7,826 nucleotides of DNA from Candidatus Cloacimonadota bacterium (GCA_030626645.1 DAOUTP010000078.1:1-7826); one strand, 5' to 3'; counted from the stretch's first letter, positions 1-6,779 are shown. Notes: generated from the sequence alone by a model not told the origin. Numbers and translations are program-made.

Positions 1-2702
1 ATATCTGTCTCACCCCATGTTTGAGAGCAGAATCCACTGAAATCATAAGTAACTGAAGGTAGATCTTCATCTGCTTCGAATGTGCCTGTAATATTCAGGA
101 TTGGTGGATCATTTACAGGAGTAACTATAACATTTACCATATCTGCTGCTGTTGCATCAGCCTGACCGTCACTAACAGTAAACAATATTACTTCAGTACC
201 ATTCCAATCTTGAGTATTATCAAATGTCACCTCAAGTCCATCAATGCTAATCGTAACATCTGTGTTTCCAGATGAAGTAAGAGTTAATGGATCGTTATCA
301 AGATCATTTACGTATAAGTGGAAATCCACAACCAAACCAGCATCTTCAAGATATGTAAAATCATCTGGTAAAGAAATTGTCGGTGCATCATTGTAAACAG
401 TTAGTGTAACCGGAATAATAATCTGAGATTCATCAGGGTCATTACTATCTATCACAATATCAGTTGCATAGTTACCGTGTGGTAATGAAGCAGTATCAAA
501 ATCTACATTGATTGTAATAGGAGCTTCAAACGGTACAATACTACCGCTGTATGTATCTAAAGACAACCAACTAACTACCGGATTTTCTACTAAAGTAAAA
601 TCAAGTTGTTCTCCACCCAGATTACTGATAATCATAGAATGTGATGCTGTCTGATTTGTAAATAGATTTTCTGAAAATGAAGAAGGTGTAACATCTATAT
701 CCGGCGAGATAACATTTAAGGTACAAGGTACAGTAACTGGTCCACCACCATCATTAGTAATTAAAATATCAGCTGTATATGTTCCAACCGGAAGTCCAGT
801 AGCATCGAATGTAACATCTATATCATCAGTAACATTTTGAGCACACGAGCCTGTTGTAGGATTATAAGAAAGCCATAACTCTTGTAGTATTATTACTGAA
901 CCTGTTACAGTGTGTGGCGCACTACCATAGATATCACCATCAATCTGGTATGCGAGTGAAATATGCCCGGTTAGACTTGGAGATATTGTAACATTAACGA
1001 TGGATGTAGCAGTTTGTCCACCATAAATATTTCCAAATCCCCCATCTGCATCATACCAGTGAATAGTCACACCATTACCCGTTGATCCGTCATATGTAAG
1101 AGGAGCATTCCCCCCAACAAAATTTGTACCTGAGTTTACTGTAACTCCAGTAGGGAATGTTACGTAAATATCCGAAAGCCATTCAGCATCAGTACTTGCA
1201 TTATAAACAGATAGATTCCAATTTGTTGTTTCACCTGGTGTATATGAACCTGGAGAACATGCAACATAAGAACCTGATATATTGTCACCATCTGTAAAAC
1301 CGTGTGAAATTGAATAATTTAAAGTTGATCCAGGGTCTCCAATATTTGTGATATGCATCTGTTGAGTTTCAGACTCATTAATTAATAATGTAGATGTAAA
1401 GGACATTGGAGTTACATCAATTAATGGCGTTGGTGTTCCCGGGTCATTCAGAGTAAAATAAGCATCACTATCATCATAAGTTGTTGAAGCACTTGAATCG
1501 CTTATCTTAATCGAATATGTTGTAGAAGCTGTTAAGCCTGAAGGAATTGGCCAGGTTAAACTTCCCGAACTGGCAGGATAGCTTCCAATAATAGTATATA
1601 CATAAGTTCCCGAATTATAAAGATCAATATCAACATTTGTTACAGCTTGGTTTGTCCAGGTAATATTATGTGATGTGCCAAGATCCCAACTCTCTCCTCC
1701 ATTGGGAGCTGTTACTGTAATAGTGGGATCTTCCAGTAGAAATACACCAACAGCATAATGTGCCATTCCACTGTACGATCCACCCCACGTCATTGTATGA
1801 TTGTTATAATCCCACGTATCATGAATATAAACCAGATTACTACTATCATCATAACCATAACCGAGCATTGTATGACCTTCTACTTGAATGAGTACAGGAC
1901 GTCCCGCATCTATTTCTGCTTTGAATTGATTGTACGTGAAGCCTATTGTGTTACCATTATAGCCATAAATATATTGGGAATAGTTACCATTGCTCTGAAT
2001 TGAATAACCTCTGGATTCAAAAAATTCACGTAGACCATGAGTACCATCTTTCTGGGCTGGTTCACAGCCAGTATAATCATATAAAGGTGTTCCATTTGTA
2101 TAGTGGTAGAAAGTTGTAGCTCCATCAGTATTTCCAAATGCTGATTGGTTTGTTCCCATAAAATCACCTGTACAATCAGCATTGGAATGAGGCGTCCAAC
2201 TTCCAGTAATATACGGATCATTTGCAGAACTTCCATATGATATCCAATAGTCATCAACATGTCCTCTAACGCCAAGTCCATCAAATCCCATGTGAGTAGC
2301 ACTGAGCGGACATTCACCAATTCCCCAAGTGCTGTTGTTCATTGGAACAACTCCACCATTCGTAGGTCCTGTGTACATCTCAGGGAAAATCATATTATCA
2401 TAATGACCTGCCATCATGGCAGCAGATGTAGCTGAACAACCATATGACCAGTCGAAGGCTGGTGTATTTGGTAAAATGTTAATCGCATCACTGGTTAATG
2501 GATCCGGTAGTTCAACTGCCGGTTCACGATGGTCAGCTGGTGGTCTACCTGGAACAATGATCTCATCGATCGAATTTCCATCTTCATCAATAAATGTTCG
2601 AATAATGTACTTACTGTCGATCTTCTCTTGAGCTGCAAGCAAGTTGAATGAAAATATAATCAATGATATAATGAAAATATAAATCATTTTTCTTAAAAAC
2701 AT
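1..2702 (-). CDS. Large secreted C39-like cysteine peptidase with BACON/Ig-like and cadherin-like repeats (C-terminus cut by window edge)
   Basis: The reading frame is open from the ATG at 2702 to the window edge: 900 whole codons with no stop. A GGAGGA (2707-2712) sits 4 bases before the ATG. Residues 1-24 form a signal peptide ending LLAAQ. Residues about 70-325 look like a papain-fold C39_2-type peptidase: Cys89 in DWSYGCSATSAAMMAGHYD, His277 in VEGHTMLGYGYDD, and Asp295 or Asp298 in IHDTWD as the likely triad. Residues 327-418 match the Kre9/KNH-like module (starts TAPNGGESWDLGTSHNITW). Residues 427-466 plus 609-664, and 667-770, are BACON/Ig-like repeats. Residues 771-868 form a cadherin-like repeat ending TPVNDPP, with another starting. 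The role is probably extracellular or surface proteolysis, with repeats for display or binding. The peptidase substrate is unknown. A C-terminal sorting domain is expected beyond the window but cannot be seen. Fold assignments are from motif recognition; the peptidase call is firmer than the repeat names. Confidence 0.85.
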   Translation of the reverse strand, partial: MFLRKMIYIFIISLIIFSFNLLAAQEKIDSKYIIRTFIDEDGNSIDEIIVPGRPPADHREPAVELPDPLTSDAINILPNTPAFDWSYGCSATSAAMMAGHYDNMIFPEMYTGPTNGGVVPMNNSTWGIGECPLSATHMGFDGLGVRGHVDDYWISYGSSANDPYITGSWTPHSNADCTGDFMGTNQSAFGNTDGATTFYHYTNGTPLYDYTGCEPAQKDGTHGLREFFESRGYSIQSNGNYSQYIYGYNGNTIGFTYNQFKAEIDAGRPVLIQVEGHTMLGYGYDDSSNLVYIHDTWDYNNHTMTWGGSYSGMAHYAVGVFLLEDPTITVTAPNGGESWDLGTSHNITWTNQAVTNVDIDLYNSGTYVYTIIGSYPASSGSLTWPIPSGLTASTTYSIKISDSSASTTYDDSDAYFTLNDPGTPTPLIDVTPMSFTSTLLINESETQQMHITNIGDPGSTLNYSISHGFTDGDNISGSYVACSPGSYTPGETTNWNLSVYNASTDAEWLSDIYVTFPTGVTVNSGTNFVGGNAPLTYDGSTGNGVTIHWYDADGGFGNIYGGQTATSIVNVTISPSLTGHISLAYQIDGDIYGSAPHTVTGSVIILQELWLSYNPTTGSCAQNVTDDIDVTFDATGLPVGTYTADILITNDGGGPVTVPCTLNVISPDIDVTPSSFSENLFTNQTASHSMIISNLGGEQLDFTLVENPVVSWLSLDTYSGSIVPFEAPITINVDFDTASLPHGNYATDIVIDSNDPDESQIIIPVTLTVYNDAPTISLPDDFTYLEDAGLVVDFHLYVNDLDNDPLTLTSSGNTDVTISIDGLEVTFDNTQDWNGTEVILFTVSDGQADATAADMVNVIVTPVNDPPILNITGTFEADEDLPSVTYDFSGFCSQTWGETD

Positions 2703-2732
2703 AACGTCCTCCACACTTCAATTTTATTATTT

Positions 2733-2761
2733 AGAATATAACTTACCTTTTAGCAAAGCAA
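2733..2761 (-). promoter_or_regulatory. Candidate promoter for the large secreted peptidase gene
   Basis: On the minus strand TTGCTT (2756-2761) and TATTCT (2733-2738) are separated by 17 bases. This would place the transcript start near 2726, giving a leader of about 24 bases that contains the GGAGGA ribosome binding site. Both hexamers match the sigma-70 consensus only partly, and AT-rich sequence gives such matches by chance, so this is a weak call. Confidence 0.25.
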
Positions 2762-2917
2762 TCTGCATACCAAACAATCATAAAATTGAGCAATTATGAG
2801 GCATAAGCATATCCAGCCCCATAAGTGAACTTCAATTTCACCAAGACATATTATTATGTCATTAGCTTAGTCATGAATACATTACATCCTATATCTATCT
2901 TGTCCGTATTTTATGAT

Positions 2918-2951
2918 ACAAAAAGATGAATCTATGAAGTGATAGGTTCAT
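2918..2951 (-). terminator. Probable intrinsic terminator after serA
   Basis: Read on the minus strand, ATGAACCTAT (2951-2942) pairs with ATAGATTCAT (2935-2926) around the loop CACTTC, 9 of 10 positions matching with one C-A mismatch. CTTTTTG follows at once. The hairpin begins 20 bases after the serA stop codon. The stem is AT-rich and imperfect, so termination may be modest. Confidence 0.5.
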
Positions 2952-2971
2952 ATATTATTTCTATTTAGATT

Positions 2972-3898
2972 TTATTTATTAACTTGAAATGTGGTATCAC
3001 CATTCTCGAAATAAGCGATGATCTGATTAATTGCGGCAACACCTGCATTCACGTTAGCTTCCAATGTTTGAGCTCCCATTTTCTTTGGAGTGAAATAAAC
3101 TCTATCTCCAAATTTAGCGATCATTTCATCTGCTTTCACCGGTGCAATATCAGATGCATATTTCAAGTCTTTCCTATTTGCAAAAACTTTGATCATATCT
3201 TCTTCATTAATAACTTCTTTTCTAGCAGTATTTATGATAGTGGCATCAGGTTTCATTATGGATATAAGTCTTAAATCAATAAGTTTTTGAGTTGCCGGAA
3301 TAGAGGGAATATTTATAGACAAGTAGTCACTTGTATTATATAATTCTTCAATTGAATCAACCGGTTTAACACCTTCTGCTTCCATGATAGCGCTATCCAC
3401 ATAAGGATCAAAAGCAATTATTTTCATATCAAAACCTTTGGCAATTCTCGCTACATTCAATCCTACATTACCATAAGCATGAATACCAACAGTTTTACCT
3501 TTAAGTTCGGTTCCAGATTTACCATTGAACTTACCACGAGCCATATAAACCATCATGCCAAAAGCAAGTTCTGCAACTGCATTTGAATTCTGTCCGGGAG
3601 TATTCATGCAAACAATACCTTTTTTGGAAGCCGTTTCGCAATCGAGGTTATCATATCCGGCACCTGCACGAACAACAATCTTAAGATCATCTGCATTTTC
3701 AATAACTTCACTAGTAACCTTATCACTTCTTACTATAAGTGCATCCACATTTTTAACCGCATTTACAAGATCACTTTGTTCCGTATAATTCTCGTTCAAA
3801 ATCAATTCATAACCCTTCTCTTCACAGATACTTTTGATCTTCTTAACTGCTAGAGAAGCGAATGGTTTTGCTGTTGCTACAAGCACTTTCTTTGCCAT
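2972..3898 (-). CDS. serA: D-3-phosphoglycerate dehydrogenase, short Lys-type (type IIIK)
   Basis: The enzyme oxidises 3-phosphoglycerate to 3-phosphohydroxypyruvate with NAD, the first step of serine biosynthesis, in the cytosol. The 308 residues match the short form with no C-terminal ACT or ASB domain. Visible landmarks are VVRAGAGYDNLD (75-86), NTPGQNSNAVAELAFGMM (99-116), the nucleotide-binding turn GIHAYGNVG (138-146), Asp164 in IAFDPY for NAD ribose binding, NTARKEVINEED (223-234) with catalytic Arg226, and TPKKMGAQT (270-278). In the last motif the usual catalytic His is replaced by Lys272/Lys273, and the first glycine of the GxGxxG fingerprint is Ala141. Both traits fit the Bacteroidetes/Entamoeba-like type IIIK subgroup as I recall it. 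GGAGG (3904-3908) lies 5 bases before the ATG, which supports this start. The gene stands alone on its strand, with no serC or serB visible nearby. Regulation by serine through an ACT domain is not possible in this form. Confidence 0.9.
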   Translation of the reverse strand: MAKKVLVATAKPFASLAVKKIKSICEEKGYELILNENYTEQSDLVNAVKNVDALIVRSDKVTSEVIENADDLKIVVRAGAGYDNLDCETASKKGIVCMNTPGQNSNAVAELAFGMMVYMARGKFNGKSGTELKGKTVGIHAYGNVGLNVARIAKGFDMKIIAFDPYVDSAIMEAEGVKPVDSIEELYNTSDYLSINIPSIPATQKLIDLRLISIMKPDATIINTARKEVINEEDMIKVFANRKDLKYASDIAPVKADEMIAKFGDRVYFTPKKMGAQTLEANVNAGVAAINQIIAYFENGDTTFQVNK

Positions 3899-3923
3899 AT
3901 CATCCTCCGATATTTTTTAAGTA

Positions 3924-3952
3924 CTTTTAAAAGAATGTAATTAAAAGGTCAA
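3924..3952 (-). promoter_or_regulatory. Candidate serA promoter
   Basis: On the minus strand TTGACC (3947-3952, 5 of 6 matches to consensus) is followed after 17 bases by TAAAAG (3924-3929). The 8-base palindrome AAGTACTT lies just downstream at the edge of the -10 region and could be an operator or chance. The predicted leader is about 20 bases, including the GGAGG site. Confidence 0.4.
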
Positions 3953-3988
3953 GGATAATCAACCTGCATTTTACCTTAAACAAAAAGC

Positions 3989-4018
3989 TTGACGAAAATC
4001 TCGCAAAAAAGGTGTTAT
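3989..4018 (+). promoter_or_regulatory. Candidate promoter for the pilin-like gene
   Basis: TTGACG (3989-3994, 5 of 6 matches) and TGTTAT (4013-4018, 4 of 6) are 18 bases apart. A start near 4025 would give a leader of roughly 17 bases that includes AAGGAG (4031-4036). It diverges from the serA promoter about 40 bases away. Because no promoter can fit between the next terminator and folC, this promoter may also drive folC by read-through. Confidence 0.45.
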
Positions 4019-4041
4019 CGAAAAAAATTTAAGGAGTAGTA

Positions 4042-4407
4042 ATGAAAAAGTTTAACATTTATAAATTAATAAGTCTTATTGCAATTATAGTTCTATTTTT
4101 CATATTGATCTTACCACAGACCTATAATGTGAATAAAAAGCAGAAAGCCGAACAATGTATAAAGAATATGACTACTATTCATAAAGCCATAAGATCTTAC
4201 ATGAATGAACGGGAAGAGAATTTTGAAGGTACAGCACGTGATCTGATGCGAATGAACTACCTTAAAACGACATATGAGTGCCCTGAAAATGGTGTTGGTG
4301 ATAAGTATTACATGTATGGCGATTTTGAAACCGGAGAGATAGTTGTTACATGTCCTCACGAAGAAAAATTTGTAGATCATGTACTACCAGAAAGCTTTAT
4401 CGAATAA
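4042..4407 (+). CDS. Small membrane-anchored pilin-like (pseudopilin-like) protein
   Basis: A 121-residue protein with a short basic N-terminus (MKKFNIYK), one hydrophobic segment (about 9-28), then a charged helix (about 31-59, NKKQKAEQCIKNMTTIHKAI) and a small C-terminal part. AEQCIKNMTTIHKAIRSYM followed by a small domain with MNYLKTTYECPENG (71-84) and VVTCPHEE (101-108) resembles the stalk helix and cysteine-closed C-terminal loop of short type IV pilin/GspG-like proteins. Cys80 and Cys104 could form a disulfide. The prepilin peptidase motif (Gly before FTLIE, with Glu5) is missing, so the protein is probably an uncleaved single-pass membrane protein with the soluble part outside the cytoplasm. 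AAGGAG lies 5 bases before the ATG. No other pilus or secretion gene is visible. The precise function is unknown; the pilin likeness is by eye. Confidence 0.75.
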   Translation: MKKFNIYKLISLIAIIVLFFILILPQTYNVNKKQKAEQCIKNMTTIHKAIRSYMNEREENFEGTARDLMRMNYLKTTYECPENGVGDKYYMYGDFETGEIVVTCPHEEKFVDHVLPESFIE

Positions 4408-4425
4408 AATATTAAACTGTGTAAC

Positions 4426-4457
4426 AAAAACCTTCAAGACATCTTGAAGGTTTTTTT
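4426..4457 (+). terminator. Strong intrinsic terminator between the pilin-like gene and folC
   Basis: AAAAACCTTCAAG (4426-4438) pairs perfectly with CTTGAAGGTTTTT (4443-4455) around the loop ACAT, and the right arm runs into seven consecutive T residues (4451-4457). It lies 18 bases after the stop codon of the pilin-like gene and ends only 11 bases before the folC start codon, so it may act as an attenuator for folC as well as a terminator. Confidence 0.85.
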
Positions 4458-4468
4458 ATGGGAAAATT

Positions 4469-5752
4469 ATGGAATACCAAGAATTCTTAGACTATATCTA
4501 TCAGCGCCATTCAGGTAATGTTAAACTCGGATTGGATAGAATGCTCAATATTTTAAAGGCAATGGATTATCCGAATAAAAAAACACAAGGAATCCATATT
4601 GCCGGAACAAATGGCAAAGGTTCTACAGCCGCAATTTGTGAAGCTTTATCATTGCAATACGGCATGAAAACAGGATTAAATACTTCTCCACATCTGGTTG
4701 ATTACCGTGAACGGATCCGATTAAATGGGAAAAACATTGAATTGAATGAACTCATTTCAACCTATAAAAAATGGGAATCCATACTGGAAGAAAATGAAGC
4801 TTCATTTTTTGAGATAACAACTGCAATGGCATTTGACATTTTTTATTCTAACAAGGTTGATAATGCTATATTTGAAGTTGGATTAGGAGGTAGATTGGAT
4901 GGCACAAATCCGTTTGCATCTACTGTTTCGGTAATTACAACTATCTCTTATGATCATACCAAAAGCCTGGGGGTTTCAATAGAAAAAATTGCCTTTGAGA
5001 AAGCCGGAATCATTAAAACAAATACACCCGTTGTTTTAGGAAAAATAACAACAGATGCAGCTAATGTGATAAAAAAAAGAGCCAAAGAATTACATGCACC
5101 GGTTCAGGAGTATGGAAAAGATTTTTCAATTTCGAATATTAAAATTAATGAAATAGGAACTTCATTTGATTATCATTCACCTAAACTCAATCTTAAAACA
5201 GTTAGAGTTAATCTATTAGGAAAGCACCAGGCATATAATGCTTCAACAGCGATCACAGCATTCATTATGTTCCTGCAGCAAACCGGTAGAAAGCTTAATA
5301 AACAAAAAATTTACAAAGCATTATCTAATGTTAACTGGCAAGGACGAATGCAAATAATTTCCTCTCATCCAACAGTTATTATAGACGGTGCTCACAATGA
5401 AGAAGGCATAAATGCTCTGAAGAACAATTTGATAGATATCTTTCCAAATAAAAAGATATATTTCGTTTTGGCTATTTTGCGTGATAAGAAATTGGAAACG
5501 ATTATTAAAGATATTTGCAGTGTGAGCCATAAAATTTATATTACTAAAAATAAATCAAATCGAGCTGCTGAGATTGAAGATCAAGTGAAATTTGTGAAAC
5601 TTTATGACAAACATTATGAAGTACATGAAGATGTTATGACAGCAGTTAAGAAAGCAGTCTCAGACGCTGATGCAGATGATATTGTAATGATCTCAGGTTC
5701 ACTTTACACTATCTCAGAAGTAATAAAAGAAAGAACTTTAATTATTAAATAG
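4469..5752 (+). CDS. folC: Bifunctional dihydrofolate synthase / folylpolyglutamate synthase
   Basis: An ATP-dependent Mur-ligase-family enzyme of the cytosol that adds glutamate to dihydropteroate and to reduced folates, making dihydrofolate and folylpolyglutamates. Its 427 residues are normal for the family. Motifs in order: P-loop AGTNGKGST (45-53), TSPHLVDYRERI (72-83), FEVGLGGRLDGTN (135-147) with the likely Mg ligand Glu136, TTISYDHTKSLG (157-168) with His163, AFEKAGIIK (175-183) with Lys178 as the probable carbamylated lysine, LLGKHQAYNASTAI (249-262), WQGRMQII (290-297), and the C-terminal domain signature IIDGAHNEEG (304-313) and ISGSLY (408-413). An in-frame TGA at 4445-4447 makes the ATG at 4469 the first possible start; an ATG at 4458 is out of frame. 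The ribosome binding site is only a weak GGGA (4460-4463), much poorer than in the neighbours, and a terminator ends 11 bases upstream. Whether it can carry out both reactions cannot be read from sequence alone. Confidence 0.95.
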   Translation: MEYQEFLDYIYQRHSGNVKLGLDRMLNILKAMDYPNKKTQGIHIAGTNGKGSTAAICEALSLQYGMKTGLNTSPHLVDYRERIRLNGKNIELNELISTYKKWESILEENEASFFEITTAMAFDIFYSNKVDNAIFEVGLGGRLDGTNPFASTVSVITTISYDHTKSLGVSIEKIAFEKAGIIKTNTPVVLGKITTDAANVIKKRAKELHAPVQEYGKDFSISNIKINEIGTSFDYHSPKLNLKTVRVNLLGKHQAYNASTAITAFIMFLQQTGRKLNKQKIYKALSNVNWQGRMQIISSHPTVIIDGAHNEEGINALKNNLIDIFPNKKIYFVLAILRDKKLETIIKDICSVSHKIYITKNKSNRAAEIEDQVKFVKLYDKHYEVHEDVMTAVKKAVSDADADDIVMISGSLYTISEVIKERTLIIK

Positions 5753-5863
5753 CAACCTAAAATAATAGTCTTTATTAACTCATTTCACCAAATTCATTGA
5801 CAGAACTCGTTGCAATATATCGGATTGACTGGTAACAAAGATAATTAAAAGAAGGGGGAAATT

Positions 5864-6655
5864 ATGAAAAAACAAAGGTTATTCATTTATGTTTTAATTT
5901 CTATCATCATTATTCTTACAGCTGGTTGTATCGGTGGATATGATCCAATTTCAAGAGGTATTAGCCGTGGAATTGGAAGAGCTATTGGTGAACATGCTGA
6001 AAATGAAGCTTACAGACGTACTGCACCTAAAGAGAAGCTTCCACCACCACGTTCTGCAAACTGGGGAAATTTCATGGCAATGCAGGCTCAGATCGTATTT
6101 ACTTATGCGTTCTCTGCTGGAGGTTTATGGCTTGGTCAAGTTGATTATGCACCTGGTGATTGGGCAAAATTTGAGATCGTTACAGATGGCTCTAACATTA
6201 TTGAACTGGAACGTGCTTACTTAAAAGTAGACGAAAATGGAAATCACTGGTGGAGAATTACTTGGATGGAAAGAGAAGATACTTGGATATATGAAACACT
6301 GATCTCACCGAAAGGTTCACTGTTAAGACTCCGAGCAAAAGATGCTGAAGGTAACGAAGGAGAAATTCCGGTAGCCGGTGAACAAATATACTACCCACCT
6401 CAAGAAGTTACAGATGAAAGCATTAAGGGTGCAACTGAAGGAAAAGTAAACTTAAAAACTAAAGCTGGAGTCTTCAATTGTGACCATGTAGTCTTCCTTG
6501 CAGTTTACGGACAAGGAAATGTTGAATGGTGGATCACCAAAGAAGTACCTGGCGGTGTTGCCCAATACAAGATAATTGATAAGGGTAAAACACTCTGGCA
6601 AAGTATGGTAATTGCAAAAGGTAAGGACGCAACAACAATCCTTGGTTCTTATTAA
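5864..6655 (+). CDS. Lipoprotein of unknown function
   Basis: A 263-residue protein with a lipoprotein signal: basic start MKKQR, hydrophobic stretch to residue 18, and lipobox LTAGC with Cys22 as the lipidated residue. It is thus predicted to be anchored in the inner or outer membrane. Directly after the lipobox is a glycine-spaced stretch, SRGISRGIGRAIGEHAENEA (30-49), reminiscent of a glycine zipper. The rest (about 65-260) is rich in Trp, Tyr and alternating hydrophobics, suggesting a beta-rich domain. The part VNLKTKAGVFNCDHVVF followed by VEWWITKEVPGGVAQYKI resembles the end of LolA/DUF3108-like folds, but this is only an impression and no family is assigned. AAGGGGG (5852-5858) lies 5 bases before the ATG. 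A TTGACA at 5797-5802 could be a -35 box, but no good -10 lies at the right distance. It is 111 bases after folC and may be a separate transcript. A terminator follows at 6753. Confidence 0.85.
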   Translation: MKKQRLFIYVLISIIIILTAGCIGGYDPISRGISRGIGRAIGEHAENEAYRRTAPKEKLPPPRSANWGNFMAMQAQIVFTYAFSAGGLWLGQVDYAPGDWAKFEIVTDGSNIIELERAYLKVDENGNHWWRITWMEREDTWIYETLISPKGSLLRLRAKDAEGNEGEIPVAGEQIYYPPQEVTDESIKGATEGKVNLKTKAGVFNCDHVVFLAVYGQGNVEWWITKEVPGGVAQYKIIDKGKTLWQSMVIAKGKDATTILGSY

Positions 6656-6657
6656 AA

Positions 6658-6733
6658 TCCTGTCATCCTGCCTGTCACGACGAAGTTGGAAACGAAGACG
6701 GAAGCGGAAACGAAGGATAACACAAACTCAGGA
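6658..6733. repeat. REP-like intergenic element with CGAAG repeats
   Basis: Just after the lipoprotein stop codon lies TGTCATCC (6661-6668), which pairs with GGATAACA (6715-6722) with one mismatch, enclosing a purine-rich core. CCTGTCA occurs twice (6659-6665, 6671-6677). GGAAACGAAG occurs twice, 18 bases apart (6688-6697, 6706-6715), and CGAAG three times. Left end GTCATCCTG and right end CGAAGGAT match the general look of the GTCATCCTGAG...CGAAGGAT class of dispersed intergenic repeats that I recall from several bacteria. Only one copy is visible here, so the dispersed nature is inferred. Confidence 0.5.
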
Positions 6734-6752
6734 CAAAATTCATAAACAATGT

Positions 6753-6779
6753 AAGGCGGTCAATCGACCGCCTTTTTTT
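6753..6779 (+). terminator. Intrinsic terminator after the lipoprotein gene, at the convergence point
   Basis: AAGGCGGTC (6753-6761) pairs perfectly with GACCGCCTT (6766-6774) around the loop AATC, and the right arm runs into seven T residues (6773-6779). It ends the plus-strand lipoprotein transcript. The T run overlaps the stop codon of the minus-strand nuclease gene (6778-6780), so the same hairpin follows that gene immediately. In the minus direction the T tract is poor, so it may stop transcription well in the plus direction only. Confidence 0.85.

Larger units (their letters stand above)
2703..2971. other. Intergenic region between serA and the secreted peptidase gene
   Basis: These 269 bases separate two minus-strand genes. 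They hold a probable terminator next to serA and a weak promoter candidate near the peptidase gene. There is also a small inverted repeat, GTGAA (2825-2829) and TTCAC (2837-2841) around a 7-base loop, of unknown meaning. I see no convincing small gene on either strand. The spacing plus terminator argue that the two genes are transcribed separately. Confidence 0.6.

Noticed and set aside
698..1422. A frameshift or assembly error as the cause of the split repeat in the secreted protein
   Set aside because: The frame is open throughout and the inserted part has normal secreted-protein composition, so an inserted domain is more likely than an error.
1758..2003. Plus-strand frames opposite the secreted peptidase gene (also at 2416-2631)
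   Set aside because: They are antisense to well-supported coding sequence, lack ribosome sites and show no family features.
1943..2320. A 125-codon open frame on the minus strand
   Set aside because: It lies wholly inside the secreted peptidase gene in another frame on the same strand, has a low-complexity hydrophobic, Met-rich translation and no ribosome binding site; the peptidase frame carries the recognisable catalytic motifs.
4433..4461. TTCAAG ... TTATGG as a folC promoter overlapping the terminator
   Set aside because: The hexamers are weak and the start would fall at the folC start codon, giving a leaderless message. It is possible but not supported over read-through.
5797..5845. 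TTGACA (5797-5802) with GATAAT (5840-5845) as a lipoprotein promoter
   Set aside because: The two boxes are 37 bases apart, far too long. Nearer -10 candidates (TATATC, TATCGG) are at 13 and 15 bases and match poorly, so no promoter is called.
5934..6224. A 96-codon plus-strand frame within the lipoprotein gene
   Set aside because: It is an out-of-frame shadow of a gene with a clear lipobox and ribosome binding site.
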